DNA of 7,647 nt from Spirochaetales bacterium (GCA_031266855.1 JAISAF010000212.1:1-7647); one strand, 5' to 3'. Shown: positions 1 to 5,197, counted from the stretch's first letter. Notes: a model not told the origin generated them from the sequence alone. Program-made: numbers and translations.

Positions 1-15
1 CAGGTTGTGGGCAGC

Positions 16-80
16 TAATTGCCAGAGGCAATTATGCGCTACACGATTTTTCCTTTTGCAAAATCGCGAAGCGATTTTGC
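16..80. repeat. Two perfect hairpins flanking repeat copy A
   Basis: Two inverted repeats lie side by side. The first has arms TAATTGCC and GGCAATTA (16-23/27-34) with a 3-base loop. The second has 10-base arms GCAAAATCGC and GCGATTTTGC (58-67/71-80) with loop GAA. Both are read directly from the sequence. The first resembles the AATTGCC hairpins at 3054-3080, 4231-4252 and 7569-7586. The second occupies a position equivalent to the hairpin next to repeat copy D (6550-6573), with a different stem. No gene is supported in 1-38. Confidence 0.75.
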
Positions 81-281
81 GTTGCCGCTGGGCGCGCGCA
101 AGGGGCTGGTCGCGAATTTGCATTCGCAAATTCGCTGCTCGCCCATGCATCCTGGATTGCAGCGGAAAGCCCGCAGGAAAGCGCCTCCGGCGCTTTCCGA
201 GGACTTGGAGCGGAAAGCCTGGTTCCGGGGCCGCGGGCGGCGGCCCTGGAATGCGCCCAATCTGTTCCAAAAATCACGCAT
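39..281 (-). pseudogene. Truncated fourth gene of the injection-system operon, tail replaced by repeat sequence
   Basis: On the minus strand an ideal SD, AAGGAGG (288-294), lies 6 bases before an ATG at 279-281, 73 bases after the tube gene stop, in the same orientation. The reading frame starts MRDFWNRL and then runs straight into the end of repeat copy A (TGCGCCC at 252-258). The rest of the 80-codon frame is repeat-encoded, with Arg- and Ser-rich low-quality sequence and no recognisable domain. I infer that a real operon gene began here and that only about eight native codons remain. The original product cannot be named from so few residues. By position it would be a further tail component. 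A short chimeric peptide could still be translated. Confidence 0.5.
90..258 (+). repeat. Modular hairpin repeat, copy A
   Basis: This copy begins GGGCGCGCGCAAGG and ends TGCGCCC, so the ends form a short terminal inverted repeat. Two related 17-base units, GATTGCAGCGGAAAGCC and GACTTGGAGCGGAAAGCC, sit inside it. Between and after them are variable hairpins: arms GGAAAGCGCC/GGCGCTTTCC (176-185/189-198) and TTCCGGGGCCGC/GCGGCCCTGGAA (223-234/240-251, one mismatch). Relative to the other copies it has an extra piece after the left end containing a third hairpin with 10-base arms (112-121/126-135). Copies B, C and D share the scaffold but not the hairpin sequences. Its right end abuts the surviving start of a minus-strand gene at 279-281. 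Confidence 0.8.
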
Positions 282-354
282 CTTTTACCTCCTTATCTTT
301 TTATTGACATCTGTTTCACGGCTTTTCACTCCGCTCCGCCTGAAAACCCCTGCC

Positions 355-783
355 CTATGCCCACTCGGCGCTCTCGTACACAACCGAAATTGTCTCCTGA
401 ATAACGCCGCTGTCCACGCTGCTCAAATCCGAAAGAAACCACCCGCAGGGAACACAGTTAAACAGGTTACGCCGCTGAATTTCCGTCGTACCATCGCGAT
501 CCATAAAAACGACAGAAAGGGATTTCTGCTCCGGATTCCCGCGCTCCACGGTTTTCCACCATTCCTTGAGAATTTTGTCCCGCGGATCAGCGTTCCGCAC
601 CAGCTTAACCGTGTCGTACTTCACCTTCCCCACCACCTTGCGGGGATTTTTGTCCATACCGCCCATGTCGTCAGACACCTCGGCGCTGGCCCCCAGACCC
701 GAAACCGATACGAAGTTTCCATAATCGACCCCGTCGATTTCCACCTTAAAATAGGTTTTTGTCGTTGGCAGATAATCAGCCAT
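355..783 (-). CDS. Contractile tail tube protein (T4 gp19-like family)
   Basis: The product has 142 residues, the usual size for the T4 gp19-like/Afp1-Pvc1 tube family, whose hexamers stack into the inner tube that is driven out when the sheath contracts. Family features are visible in order: an opening strand FKVEIDGVDYGNFVSVSGL (12-30), then GKVKY (52-56) and a charged stretch through LKEWW (72-76), a VVFMDRDG turn (91-98) and the closing ETISVVYES (130-138). The SD AAGGAGGA lies directly before the ATG at 781-783. The gene follows the sheath gene with a 77-base gap holding a hairpin, so it is probably in the same operon. There are no signal peptide or membrane segments, as expected for a protein assembled in the cytoplasm. 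It could belong to a defective prophage, but the pairing with a Pvc16-like gene favours an injection system. Confidence 0.85.
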   Translation of the reverse strand: MADYLPTTKTYFKVEIDGVDYGNFVSVSGLGASAEVSDDMGGMDKNPRKVVGKVKYDTVKLVRNADPRDKILKEWWKTVERGNPEQKSLSVVFMDRDGTTEIQRRNLFNCVPCGWFLSDLSSVDSGVIQETISVVYESAEWA

Positions 784-825
784 ATCTTCCTCCTTAAAAT
801 AAATTGATCTGTTTTTTACACCAGA

Positions 826-859
826 GCTGTCCGTAAACCAAAGGTTTGCGAAAAACAGC
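826..859 (-). promoter_or_regulatory. Intergenic hairpin between sheath and tube genes
   Basis: Arms 832-839 and 843-850 pair over 8 bases (one G-T) around a 3-base loop. An outer helix GCTGT (826-830)/ACAGC (855-859) closes the structure across an asymmetric internal loop. It begins two bases after the sheath stop codon. In the direction of transcription (minus) no T-run follows, so it does not look like a full intrinsic terminator. It may stabilise or process the mRNA and so set the tube-to-sheath ratio; that role is inference. Confidence 0.5.
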
Positions 860-860
860 C

Positions 861-2138
861 CTATTCAGTTTCAAGGGTTTTCTGCGAAACCCTGAACACA
901 ACAAATTCCGCGGGCTTCGCGGGCGCCAGCCCCACCTCCACCACAACATAACCCGCGTCGATTGACTCAGGCGGATTCAGCTCGTCATCGCAGCGTACAT
1001 AAAAAGCCTCCTCCGGCGTATCGCCAAACAGGGCGCCCGACTTCCACGTATTAAGAAGAAACGCCGTAAGATTGCGCGTAATTTTCTTCCATAAGTCGCG
1101 GGTATTCGGCTCGAACACAACCCAGTTCGTACCATTCTGAATCGCCTGCTCCACCATACAAAAAAGCCTGCGCACATTGACATAACGCCACTCAGGATTG
1201 GAACTGATTGTCCTCGCGCCCCAGACACGGATACCCCTGCCCGGAAATTCCCGGATACAGTTAATACCCTTAGGATTAAGAAGCTCCTGCTCCGCGTCAG
1301 TAAGATTGTACTTTAAACCAAGAGCGGTACGGAAAATCTCATTCGCGGGCGCCTTGTGCACACCCCGCACCGAATCCACCCTGCTATACACACCGCAGAT
1401 ACCACCCGAAGGCGGAGCAAAAACCTTCGCGTCCAGCACCGTGTCGTACATCGATACCCACGGAAAATAATACGCCCCCATGATGGAATCCCTCGGCACC
1501 GGCATCGTATCGATACCCTTCTCCAAATCCTCCGGCGAATCAAGAACAGCGAAACGGAAACGGTTCCTCTCGCAATGCGACAGAATCGCGTCCTGAGCGG
1601 CAGGATCAGTAACCCCCGGAGCCGCCACAAGAGCAATATCCGCGATAGTATCGAAAAGGCACAAACCTGTTTTCTTCCCCGCCCCCTCGTCCTTCCCGAT
1701 AATGAGCTTCGCAATCCCAGGAGGATTTTCCACCCCCGCAGGCTCACCCCGTTCTTCCACGCGATCCTCCCGCGCTTCCGCGCCCCCGGACCCAGCCCCG
1801 GCCTCCGCTCCGGCCCCAGCCTCCCCTTCCCCAGCCGCGGCAGAAACCGAAGCCGCCGAAACCGAAGCGAAAGCGGAAGGAGCAAGATTGTTAATAAAAC
1901 ACCTGGTCCCCCCATTCTGAAAAAACTGATATACCCCATGAGCAAGCCAGCCGCCCCTGTGCATACCACCAAAAATCTTCGTGTACTGAGTCCAGTTCGT
2001 AACAAGAACAGCCTCGTTGACCGGCCCCCTCTCCGCGACACCAAGAAAGCCCGCGGTATTAGTGGAACCCGCCTCAATCGGCTTCGAACCACTCTCGACC
2101 TCCTCCACATAAACGCCCGGCGTCTGATATGTCGGCAT
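861..2138 (-). CDS. Contractile tail sheath protein
   Basis: The product has 425 residues and forms the outer contractile cylinder around the tube. Hallmarks of the phage tail sheath family are clear. The N-terminus is MPTYQTPGVYVEEV with GSTNTAGFLGVAERGP (24-39). The C-terminal part carries GIRVWGART (302-310), WRYVNVRRLF (317-326), VFEPNT (341-346), GALFGDTPEEAFYVRCD (368-384) and the final strand VGLAPAKPAEFVVFRV (402-417), the part that links neighbouring subunits in known sheaths. An Ala/Gly/Glu-rich low-complexity stretch (about 91-137) interrupts the N-terminal half, probably as a surface loop. The SD GGAGGG overlaps the end of the upstream Pvc16-like gene, whose stop lies only 3 bases before this ATG, so the two are probably translationally coupled. 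Confidence 0.93.
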   Translation of the reverse strand: MPTYQTPGVYVEEVESGSKPIEAGSTNTAGFLGVAERGPVNEAVLVTNWTQYTKIFGGMHRGGWLAHGVYQFFQNGGTRCFINNLAPSAFASVSAASVSAAAGEGEAGAGAEAGAGSGGAEAREDRVEERGEPAGVENPPGIAKLIIGKDEGAGKKTGLCLFDTIADIALVAAPGVTDPAAQDAILSHCERNRFRFAVLDSPEDLEKGIDTMPVPRDSIMGAYYFPWVSMYDTVLDAKVFAPPSGGICGVYSRVDSVRGVHKAPANEIFRTALGLKYNLTDAEQELLNPKGINCIREFPGRGIRVWGARTISSNPEWRYVNVRRLFCMVEQAIQNGTNWVVFEPNTRDLWKKITRNLTAFLLNTWKSGALFGDTPEEAFYVRCDDELNPPESIDAGYVVVEVGLAPAKPAEFVVFRVSQKTLETE

Positions 2139-2141
2139 AAA

Positions 2142-2687
2142 TTATCCCTCCTTCTTCACCTGAGTTCTCAAGTCCCGCCTCTGTATCCTGCGGAACGGTT
2201 TTCCCACCTCTGAATTCAACGCTACCTCCACCCGGTAATACAAACACAGGCAGCGCCTCCCCTCCCCCGAAACAGCGCATACCGCGGCCACAGCCGAAGG
2301 CTCCCGCACAAACGGCTCAATAAACACCCGGCACTCCCCGCCCCCATGCCACGCGCAGCCCCCCGCACCAACAAAAGGATTGTCCTTCAAAAAACGCGCC
2401 GCACACCCCAAAGCGTCCAGCAGCTCAGGATATGACCCCGCCTCCCCCCGCACAACCAGAATCATCCCAAAACGGGCAGGCCACTCATAACTCACATCCC
2501 CGGCAATAAACCTCTCCCCGCTCTTATCCACAGCCGTCTGACACAAATCCGCGACCTCAACACACAGCCGTGCCTCACCCGCGCCAGCCCCCTCACCCAC
2601 AGTAAAAAGCCCGCTCGACACCCCCACCCCCGCAAGCGCCCCCGAAACACCCTCGTAAACCAACCGGAAAATTCCCGACTGCCGCAT
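2142..2687 (-). CDS. Pvc16/DUF4255-like tail cap or terminator protein
   Basis: The product has 181 residues. The assignment rests on position and fold-level resemblance: in many extracellular contractile injection systems a DUF4255 (Pvc16 N-terminal) gene sits just before the sheath and tube genes. This protein has the expected pattern of an amphipathic start, a middle segment PELLDALGCAARFLKDNPFVG (87-107) like the family's leader-alignment helix, and a closing YYRVEVALNSEVGKPFRRIQRRDL (150-173). Such proteins cap the sheath and tube at the end away from the baseplate. The ATG at 2685-2687 has GGAGG three bases upstream. Eight cysteines in 181 residues is unusual for a cytoplasmic structural protein. 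Another type of tail-completion protein remains possible. Confidence 0.5.
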   Translation of the reverse strand: MRQSGIFRLVYEGVSGALAGVGVSSGLFTVGEGAGAGEARLCVEVADLCQTAVDKSGERFIAGDVSYEWPARFGMILVVRGEAGSYPELLDALGCAARFLKDNPFVGAGGCAWHGGGECRVFIEPFVREPSAVAAVCAVSGEGRRCLCLYYRVEVALNSEVGKPFRRIQRRDLRTQVKKEG

Positions 2688-2690
2688 AAA

Positions 2691-2743
2691 CCTCCCTACC
2701 TTTTCACACCTCCCTACCTTTCACAACTCCCTGCCTTTCACAC
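2691..2743 (-). repeat. Three tandem 17-18-base repeats carrying SD-like sequences
   Basis: Three consecutive units start at 2692, 2710 and 2727 (plus-strand CTCCCTACC, CTCCCTACC, CTCCCTGCC, each followed by a TTTCACA tail). On the minus strand each unit ends in AGGGAG, and the last one runs directly into GGAGG and the ATG of the Pvc16-like gene. The 5' untranslated region of the operon therefore presents at least three ribosome-binding-like sequences in a row. They may be standby sites or copies of a regulator site, or may simply reflect slippage. Confidence 0.7.
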
Positions 2744-2831
2744 ATACTATCTCTACGAAAAATGCCGCTTTGCTTTTAAAAAAACAAAAATTTTTTATTT
2801 TTTTTCAAACGAATAAAAAGAAGAAAGATAA
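2744..2831 (-). promoter_or_regulatory. AT-rich stretch upstream of the tail operon, possible promoter region
   Basis: Long A and T runs (2778-2812) mark this as the likely promoter or upstream-element region for the minus-strand tail operon. TTGAAA is present on the minus strand near 2804-2809 as a possible -35 box, but no convincing -10 at normal spacing follows it, so I do not assign a promoter. Confidence 0.25.
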
Positions 2832-2945
2832 GGGCGCGTTTTTTTGCCCGCGGACAGGCAAAAAAACCGGGCTTTCCGCTCCAAGTCCTCGGGTTTGCCA
2901 ATGCAAATCCTGCGGGCTTTCCACTACAATCCCTCGCGCGCGCCC
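2832..2945 (-). repeat. Modular hairpin repeat, copy B
   Basis: Read on the minus strand, this copy begins GGGCGCGCGCGAGGGATTG and ends ACGCGCCC, matching the scaffold of copies A, C and D. It contains both GCGGAAAGCC-type units; the first reads GTGGAAAGCC. The first slot hairpin has arms GGGTTTGC/GCAAATCC (2891-2898/2903-2910, one wobble) and is nearly the one in copy C. The second slot hairpin, TTTTTTTGCC/GGCAAAAAAA (2839-2848/2857-2866), is unique to this copy. No reading frame across it looks like a real protein. Confidence 0.8.
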
Positions 2946-2978
2946 GGCGGCCCACTCAAGGCCGTCAAACCTGAAGGA

Positions 2979-2999
2979 AAAAGGTGCCAGGTACGTTTT
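2979..2999. repeat. REP-like motif
   Basis: AAGGTGCCAGGTACGTTTT (2981-2999) is found again, with one base changed, in inverted orientation at 7531-7550. It contains the imperfect dyad GGTGCC/GGTAC. Motifs of the GGTGCCAGGCACC type are known to be dispersed by REP-associated IS200-like transposases in other bacteria; the link here is inference, and no transposase gene is present. Confidence 0.5.
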
Positions 3000-3053
3000 C
3001 GCGTTGCGGATACTGGCGCCTAATTTTACTATGCGCCGTACAAGCAAACCGGG

Positions 3054-3080
3054 TACGTAATTGCCACAGGCAATTACGTA
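3054..3080. repeat. Perfect 12-bp-stem palindrome
   Basis: Arms TACGTAATTGCC (3054-3065) and GGCAATTACGTA (3069-3080) are perfectly complementary around loop ACA. The inner AATTGCC core is shared with hairpins at 16-34, 4231-4252 and 7569-7586, so it is probably another module of the dispersed hairpin family rather than a local operator. It lies about 175 bases before the sigma-54 promoter. Confidence 0.65.
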
Positions 3081-3163
3081 AGCGCGTATAATCATCATAA
3101 AAGCAATTCCGAAGTTGCCGCCCACACAGGGAAAAACCTGTTTCAGCGGGAACCCGGTATCCG

Positions 3164-3207
3164 TATGCCGCATAAGTACAATGGCATTTTAAAAGCGGCG
3201 CGGCATA
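3164..3207. promoter_or_regulatory. Candidate activator-binding inverted repeat upstream of the sigma-54 promoter
   Basis: TATGCCGC (3164-3171) and GCGGCATA (3200-3207) are perfect inverted copies 36 bases apart centre to centre. They lie roughly 70-115 bases before the predicted transcription start, within the range where enhancer-binding proteins act on sigma-54 promoters. A shorter overlapping pair, ATGCC/GGCAT (3165-3169/3183-3187), is also present. No activator gene is in the window, so the assignment is positional only. Confidence 0.3.
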
Positions 3208-3252
3208 AATCCATACTAAATTCATAAACGCCCGCCATCCTGCCCGGAAAAG

Positions 3253-3270
3253 CTGGCACGGATATTGCTA
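3253..3270 (+). promoter_or_regulatory. Sigma-54 (RpoN) promoter
   Basis: CTGGCACGGATATTGCTA matches the established -24/-12 consensus YTGGCACGrNNNTTGCW at every defined position. GG (3255-3256) and GC (3267-3268) are separated by exactly 10 bases. Transcription would start around 3279-3281, giving a leader of under 40 bases to the ATG at 3317. Such promoters require an ATP-dependent activator, so the gene downstream should be strictly signal-controlled. Confidence 0.85.
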
Positions 3271-3316
3271 TATTTACAGCAGGCAGCCATACCGCAAAAT
3301 TATGGAGGAAACAGCT

Positions 3317-4195
3317 ATGCCGCAGAATATGACAAAGGCAATACAGCGCTACAAAAAAACAGGAATGGGCCTGGGCGCTATTCTCCAGTATATCCATACC
3401 TCAGCCTACGCTTTCGCGGAACAGAACCGTTACTGCCGCGAGGACGACTGTCCCGAATTCCTTTTAAGCTTCTACCACCGCATACCGGGAGTCCTGCGCA
3501 GGTACAAACCCTCCGCCGCGGATTTCGAGCCATACCTGCGCGGCTGCTTTATCTGGCACATGAAAAGCTATCTGGCGGTGAGGATTCAAAAAAACCGGAA
3601 GGAAAAAATTATCTACGAAGAAAGCTGCGCCGAGTTTGCGCAGCAGGAGGAGGAAAACTGGGAACTGCATGACCAGGCCCCGCAGCCGCCCGCGCCTCCC
3701 CCCGCTTCCGCGGATGAAAGCCCGGATATGGATGAGGCCCCGGCTGAAAGCCCCGCCAGGTTCCAGCCTTCGCTGAGGCTGCTCCTGCTGGCCCTCAAGT
3801 GCGCCAACGATATCAGCGACAGGCTTATCAGCCTGACGGCAGCGCAAAGCGGTATCCACCGCGCCGTCGTGTTTCATTTTGTTGAAATCATGCGTACCAT
3901 AATGGGAAGCAGGCAGCGGCGCATCGGGCGGCTTATCGAGCGGCGCAGGCGCAATTATTTCCGGCTCCAGTATTTTCTTGAACTGCGCCGCTACTGCCGG
4001 GACAGCTTCCACGCGGAAGAACTGGAAAAGAGGATCCGCCGGGAGAGAAAACTGTGCGAGAGTGTAAGCCGGACTCTCGCCGCCACGCCGAAGTCCCCGC
4101 CGCACAGTGACATCGCCGGGATTCTCGGCATCCCGAAAGGCACGGTCGATTCGGGGTATTTTTATATGAGAAGGGCGCGGAAGGGAAAAGCCTGA
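3317..4195 (+). CDS. Divergent sigma-70-like protein with a region 4-type helix-turn-helix
   Basis: The product has 292 residues. The C-terminal segment HSDIAGILGIPKGTVDSGYF (263-282), followed by MRRARK, closely resembles sigma region 4.2, the helix-turn-helix that reads the -35 box. Residues about 38-97 (DDCPEFLLSFYHRIPGVLRRY, then FEPYLRGCFIWHMKSYL and a basic patch) resemble region 2, which binds core polymerase and the -10 box. Between them lie a Pro/Ala/Glu-rich linker (about 118-150) and a long basic helical part (150-255), which ordinary ECF sigma factors lack. I therefore call it sigma-like, not a proven sigma factor. The ATG at 3317 is chosen because GGAGG (3304-3308) lies 8 bases before it; the in-frame ATG at 3302 has no SD. 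A sigma-54 promoter precedes it. It is divergent from the tail operon. Confidence 0.6.
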   Translation: MPQNMTKAIQRYKKTGMGLGAILQYIHTSAYAFAEQNRYCREDDCPEFLLSFYHRIPGVLRRYKPSAADFEPYLRGCFIWHMKSYLAVRIQKNRKEKIIYEESCAEFAQQEEENWELHDQAPQPPAPPPASADESPDMDEAPAESPARFQPSLRLLLLALKCANDISDRLISLTAAQSGIHRAVVFHFVEIMRTIMGSRQRRIGRLIERRRRNYFRLQYFLELRRYCRDSFHAEELEKRIRRERKLCESVSRTLAATPKSPPHSDIAGILGIPKGTVDSGYFYMRRARKGKA

Positions 4196-4230
4196 TATAC
4201 ACAGGCGGCGGCTTTCAGAACCAGGCCGCA

Positions 4231-4401
4231 GAAATTGCTGTCCGGCAATTTCCGTTGCGCATAACCATGCGGCGATCAGGGTTATACGCAACGCTGTTTT
4301 TTGCGCAGCAAAAAACAGCGGGGGCTGTTATGCGCAATTTTGCGCAGCAAAATTGCGCGGCGGCATTGCTGGCCAGCGAATTTGCGGAACACAAATTCGC
4401 T
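4231..4401. repeat. Array of five adjacent hairpins upstream of repeat copy C
   Basis: Five inverted repeats follow one another in about 170 bases: GAAATTGC/GCAATTTC (4231-4252); GTTGCGCATAACC/GGTTATACGCAAC (4254-4292, one mismatch); GCTGTTTTTTGC/GCAAAAAACAGC (4293-4319, loop GCA); GCGCAATTTTGC/GCAAAATTGCGC (4332-4358, loop GCA); AGCGAATTTG/CAAATTCGCT (4375-4401). The last resembles the hairpin at 112-135. The region lies between two convergent genes, and no coding frame in it is credible. It could stop transcription from both sides as RNA structure, but none of the stems is followed by a proper T-run. Confidence 0.8.
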
Positions 4402-4410
4402 GTTCGCTTG

Positions 4411-4545
4411 TTGCGCGCGCAAGGGATTGCAGCGGAAAGCCCACAGGATTTGCATTGGCAAATCCGAGGACTTGGAGCGGAAAGCCCGGTTTTTTGCGGT
4501 AGGGGAATTTGCGCCGCAAATTCCCCTACCGCAAAAAATGCGCCC
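4411..4545 (+). repeat. Modular hairpin repeat, copy C, with a 49-base perfect palindrome
   Basis: This copy carries the shared scaffold (GCGCGCAAGGGATTGCAGCG, the second GCGGAAAGCC unit, and the terminal TGCGCCC), except that its left end reads TTGCGC instead of GGGCGC. The first slot hairpin is GGATTTGC/GCAAATCC (4446-4453/4458-4465). The second slot holds a palindrome from 4490 to 4538, centred on 4514, with fully complementary 24-base arms; it is the longest stem in the window. Each strand starts it with six Ts and ends it with six As. It ends 18 bases before the stop of the convergent gene at 4564. Confidence 0.85.
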
Positions 4546-4563
4546 ACACGGTAAACCCGATCT

Positions 4564-4935
4564 TTAGCGCTCCCGCTCCGCCGGATGCAGGGATGAACTG
4601 GACATAAGCCGGAAAGCCTCGTCGACTTCGTCCTGCTTCAGCAGAACATGATCCGGCCCCGGCTCGCCCTTAATTTTTTCAGCGGCCTTATCGAAAGCGT
4701 TTTTTATATGACGTTTTTGCATCCATTTCGGGAGGTTTTCTTCGACAATCCCGGTAATGACGGCAGAGGCCTCCAGGCCATACAGCCGCCCCGCCTCTTC
4801 AAGCATCGCGCTTACTGCCGCGGAAGGAGAAAAAGTAATCTGCTTTCCCTGAACCTGTGTTTTCGCCATTTTCGTTACTACTTGAGCCCGCGGCCCGCAC
4901 TCCCCAAACACGCCGCTCCATAATTTTTCCGCCAC
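4564..4935 (-). CDS. Small protein with a possible ribbon-helix-helix DNA-binding fold
   Basis: The product has 123 residues from a GTG start at 4933-4935, or 101 from an ATG at 4867-4869 (MAKTQVQGKQITF). A strand-like segment KQITFSPS is followed by helix-forming AAVSAMLEEAGRLYG and EASAVITGIVEENLPKWMQK, the order of a ribbon-helix-helix domain; the charged C-terminal 45 residues are of unknown role. I do not recognise the family. The GTG has AGGA 8 bases upstream, while the ATG has no SD, so the longer form is listed with low certainty about the start. A strong AGGAGG at 4973-4978 (minus strand) matches neither start, which is odd. The gene is divergent from carA and could regulate it or itself, but no toxin partner is adjacent. 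Confidence 0.55.
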   Translation of the reverse strand: MAEKLWSGVFGECGPRAQVVTKMAKTQVQGKQITFSPSAAVSAMLEEAGRLYGLEASAVITGIVEENLPKWMQKRHIKNAFDKAAEKIKGEPGPDHVLLKQDEVDEAFRLMSSSSLHPAERER

Positions 4936-5002
4936 CCGAAGAATCCTGAAGGAAAAACTATCCCGCTCAAAACCTCCTGTTCATAAACTAAAACCAGTCG
5001 CT

Positions 5003-5039
5003 ATTTTATCACCGGAACAGGATTTGTTCAAGATAAAAT
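5003..5039. promoter_or_regulatory. Nested dyad in the gap between the small regulator-like gene and carA
   Basis: ATTTTATC (5003-5010) pairs with GATAAAAT (5032-5039), and inside it GAACA (5015-5019) pairs with TGTTC (5025-5029). GAACAGG (5015-5021) can alternatively pair with CCTGTTC (4976-4982), so two exclusive structures are possible. It may be an operator for the divergent DNA-binding protein or an attenuator-type leader. The rest of the 4936-5197 gap shows no gene. Confidence 0.35.
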
Positions 5040-5121
5040 GTCGCGGCGGCAATTTACCATTCCGAAGATTTTTCTAAAAAAATGCACTCATTAAATAAGA
5101 AACCCTGCCGCTTCCTGGCTC

Positions 5122-5151
5122 TTTACACAGCGGCGCGACTCATAATAGTAT
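5122..5151 (+). promoter_or_regulatory. Possible carA promoter
   Basis: TTTACA (5122-5127) and TAGTAT (5146-5151) are 18 bases apart, each with four or five consensus matches for a vegetative sigma factor. They lie about 45 bases before the carA ATG. Overlapping CATAAT (5141-5146) is a better -10 but has no suitably spaced -35. Confidence 0.3.
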
Positions 5152-5197
5152 GGGCGCGGTAATTTTACATGGAAGGAAACAAACAGAGGGAAACGGT

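Noticed and set aside
303..331. TTGACA near 303-308 as a plus-strand promoter
   Set aside because: No -10 box at normal distance and no plus-strand gene follows.
1356..2213. Long plus-strand reading frame opposite the sheath gene
   Set aside because: It is the antisense shadow of a well-conserved sheath gene, with Arg/Pro/His-rich composition and no good SD.
2805..3173. Minus-strand frame across copy B and the REP-like motif
   Set aside because: Repeat-derived sequence without a plausible start or protein-like composition.
3302..3316. Upstream ATG of the sigma-like gene
   Set aside because: The SD GGAGG lies after this ATG and is correctly spaced for the ATG at 3317.
3464..4291. Long minus-strand reading frame opposite the sigma-like gene
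   Set aside because: Shadow of the plus-strand gene, which has a strong SD, a promoter and a recognisable helix-turn-helix.
4255..4554. Plus-strand frame of about 99 codons across the hairpin array and copy C
   Set aside because: It is built entirely of palindromes and repeat scaffold, and similar meaningless frames arise in the other copies.
5150..5197. Upstream in-frame ATG for carA
   Set aside because: It has no SD and the extra 16 residues are not part of the CarA family; AGAGGG before 5198 fits better.
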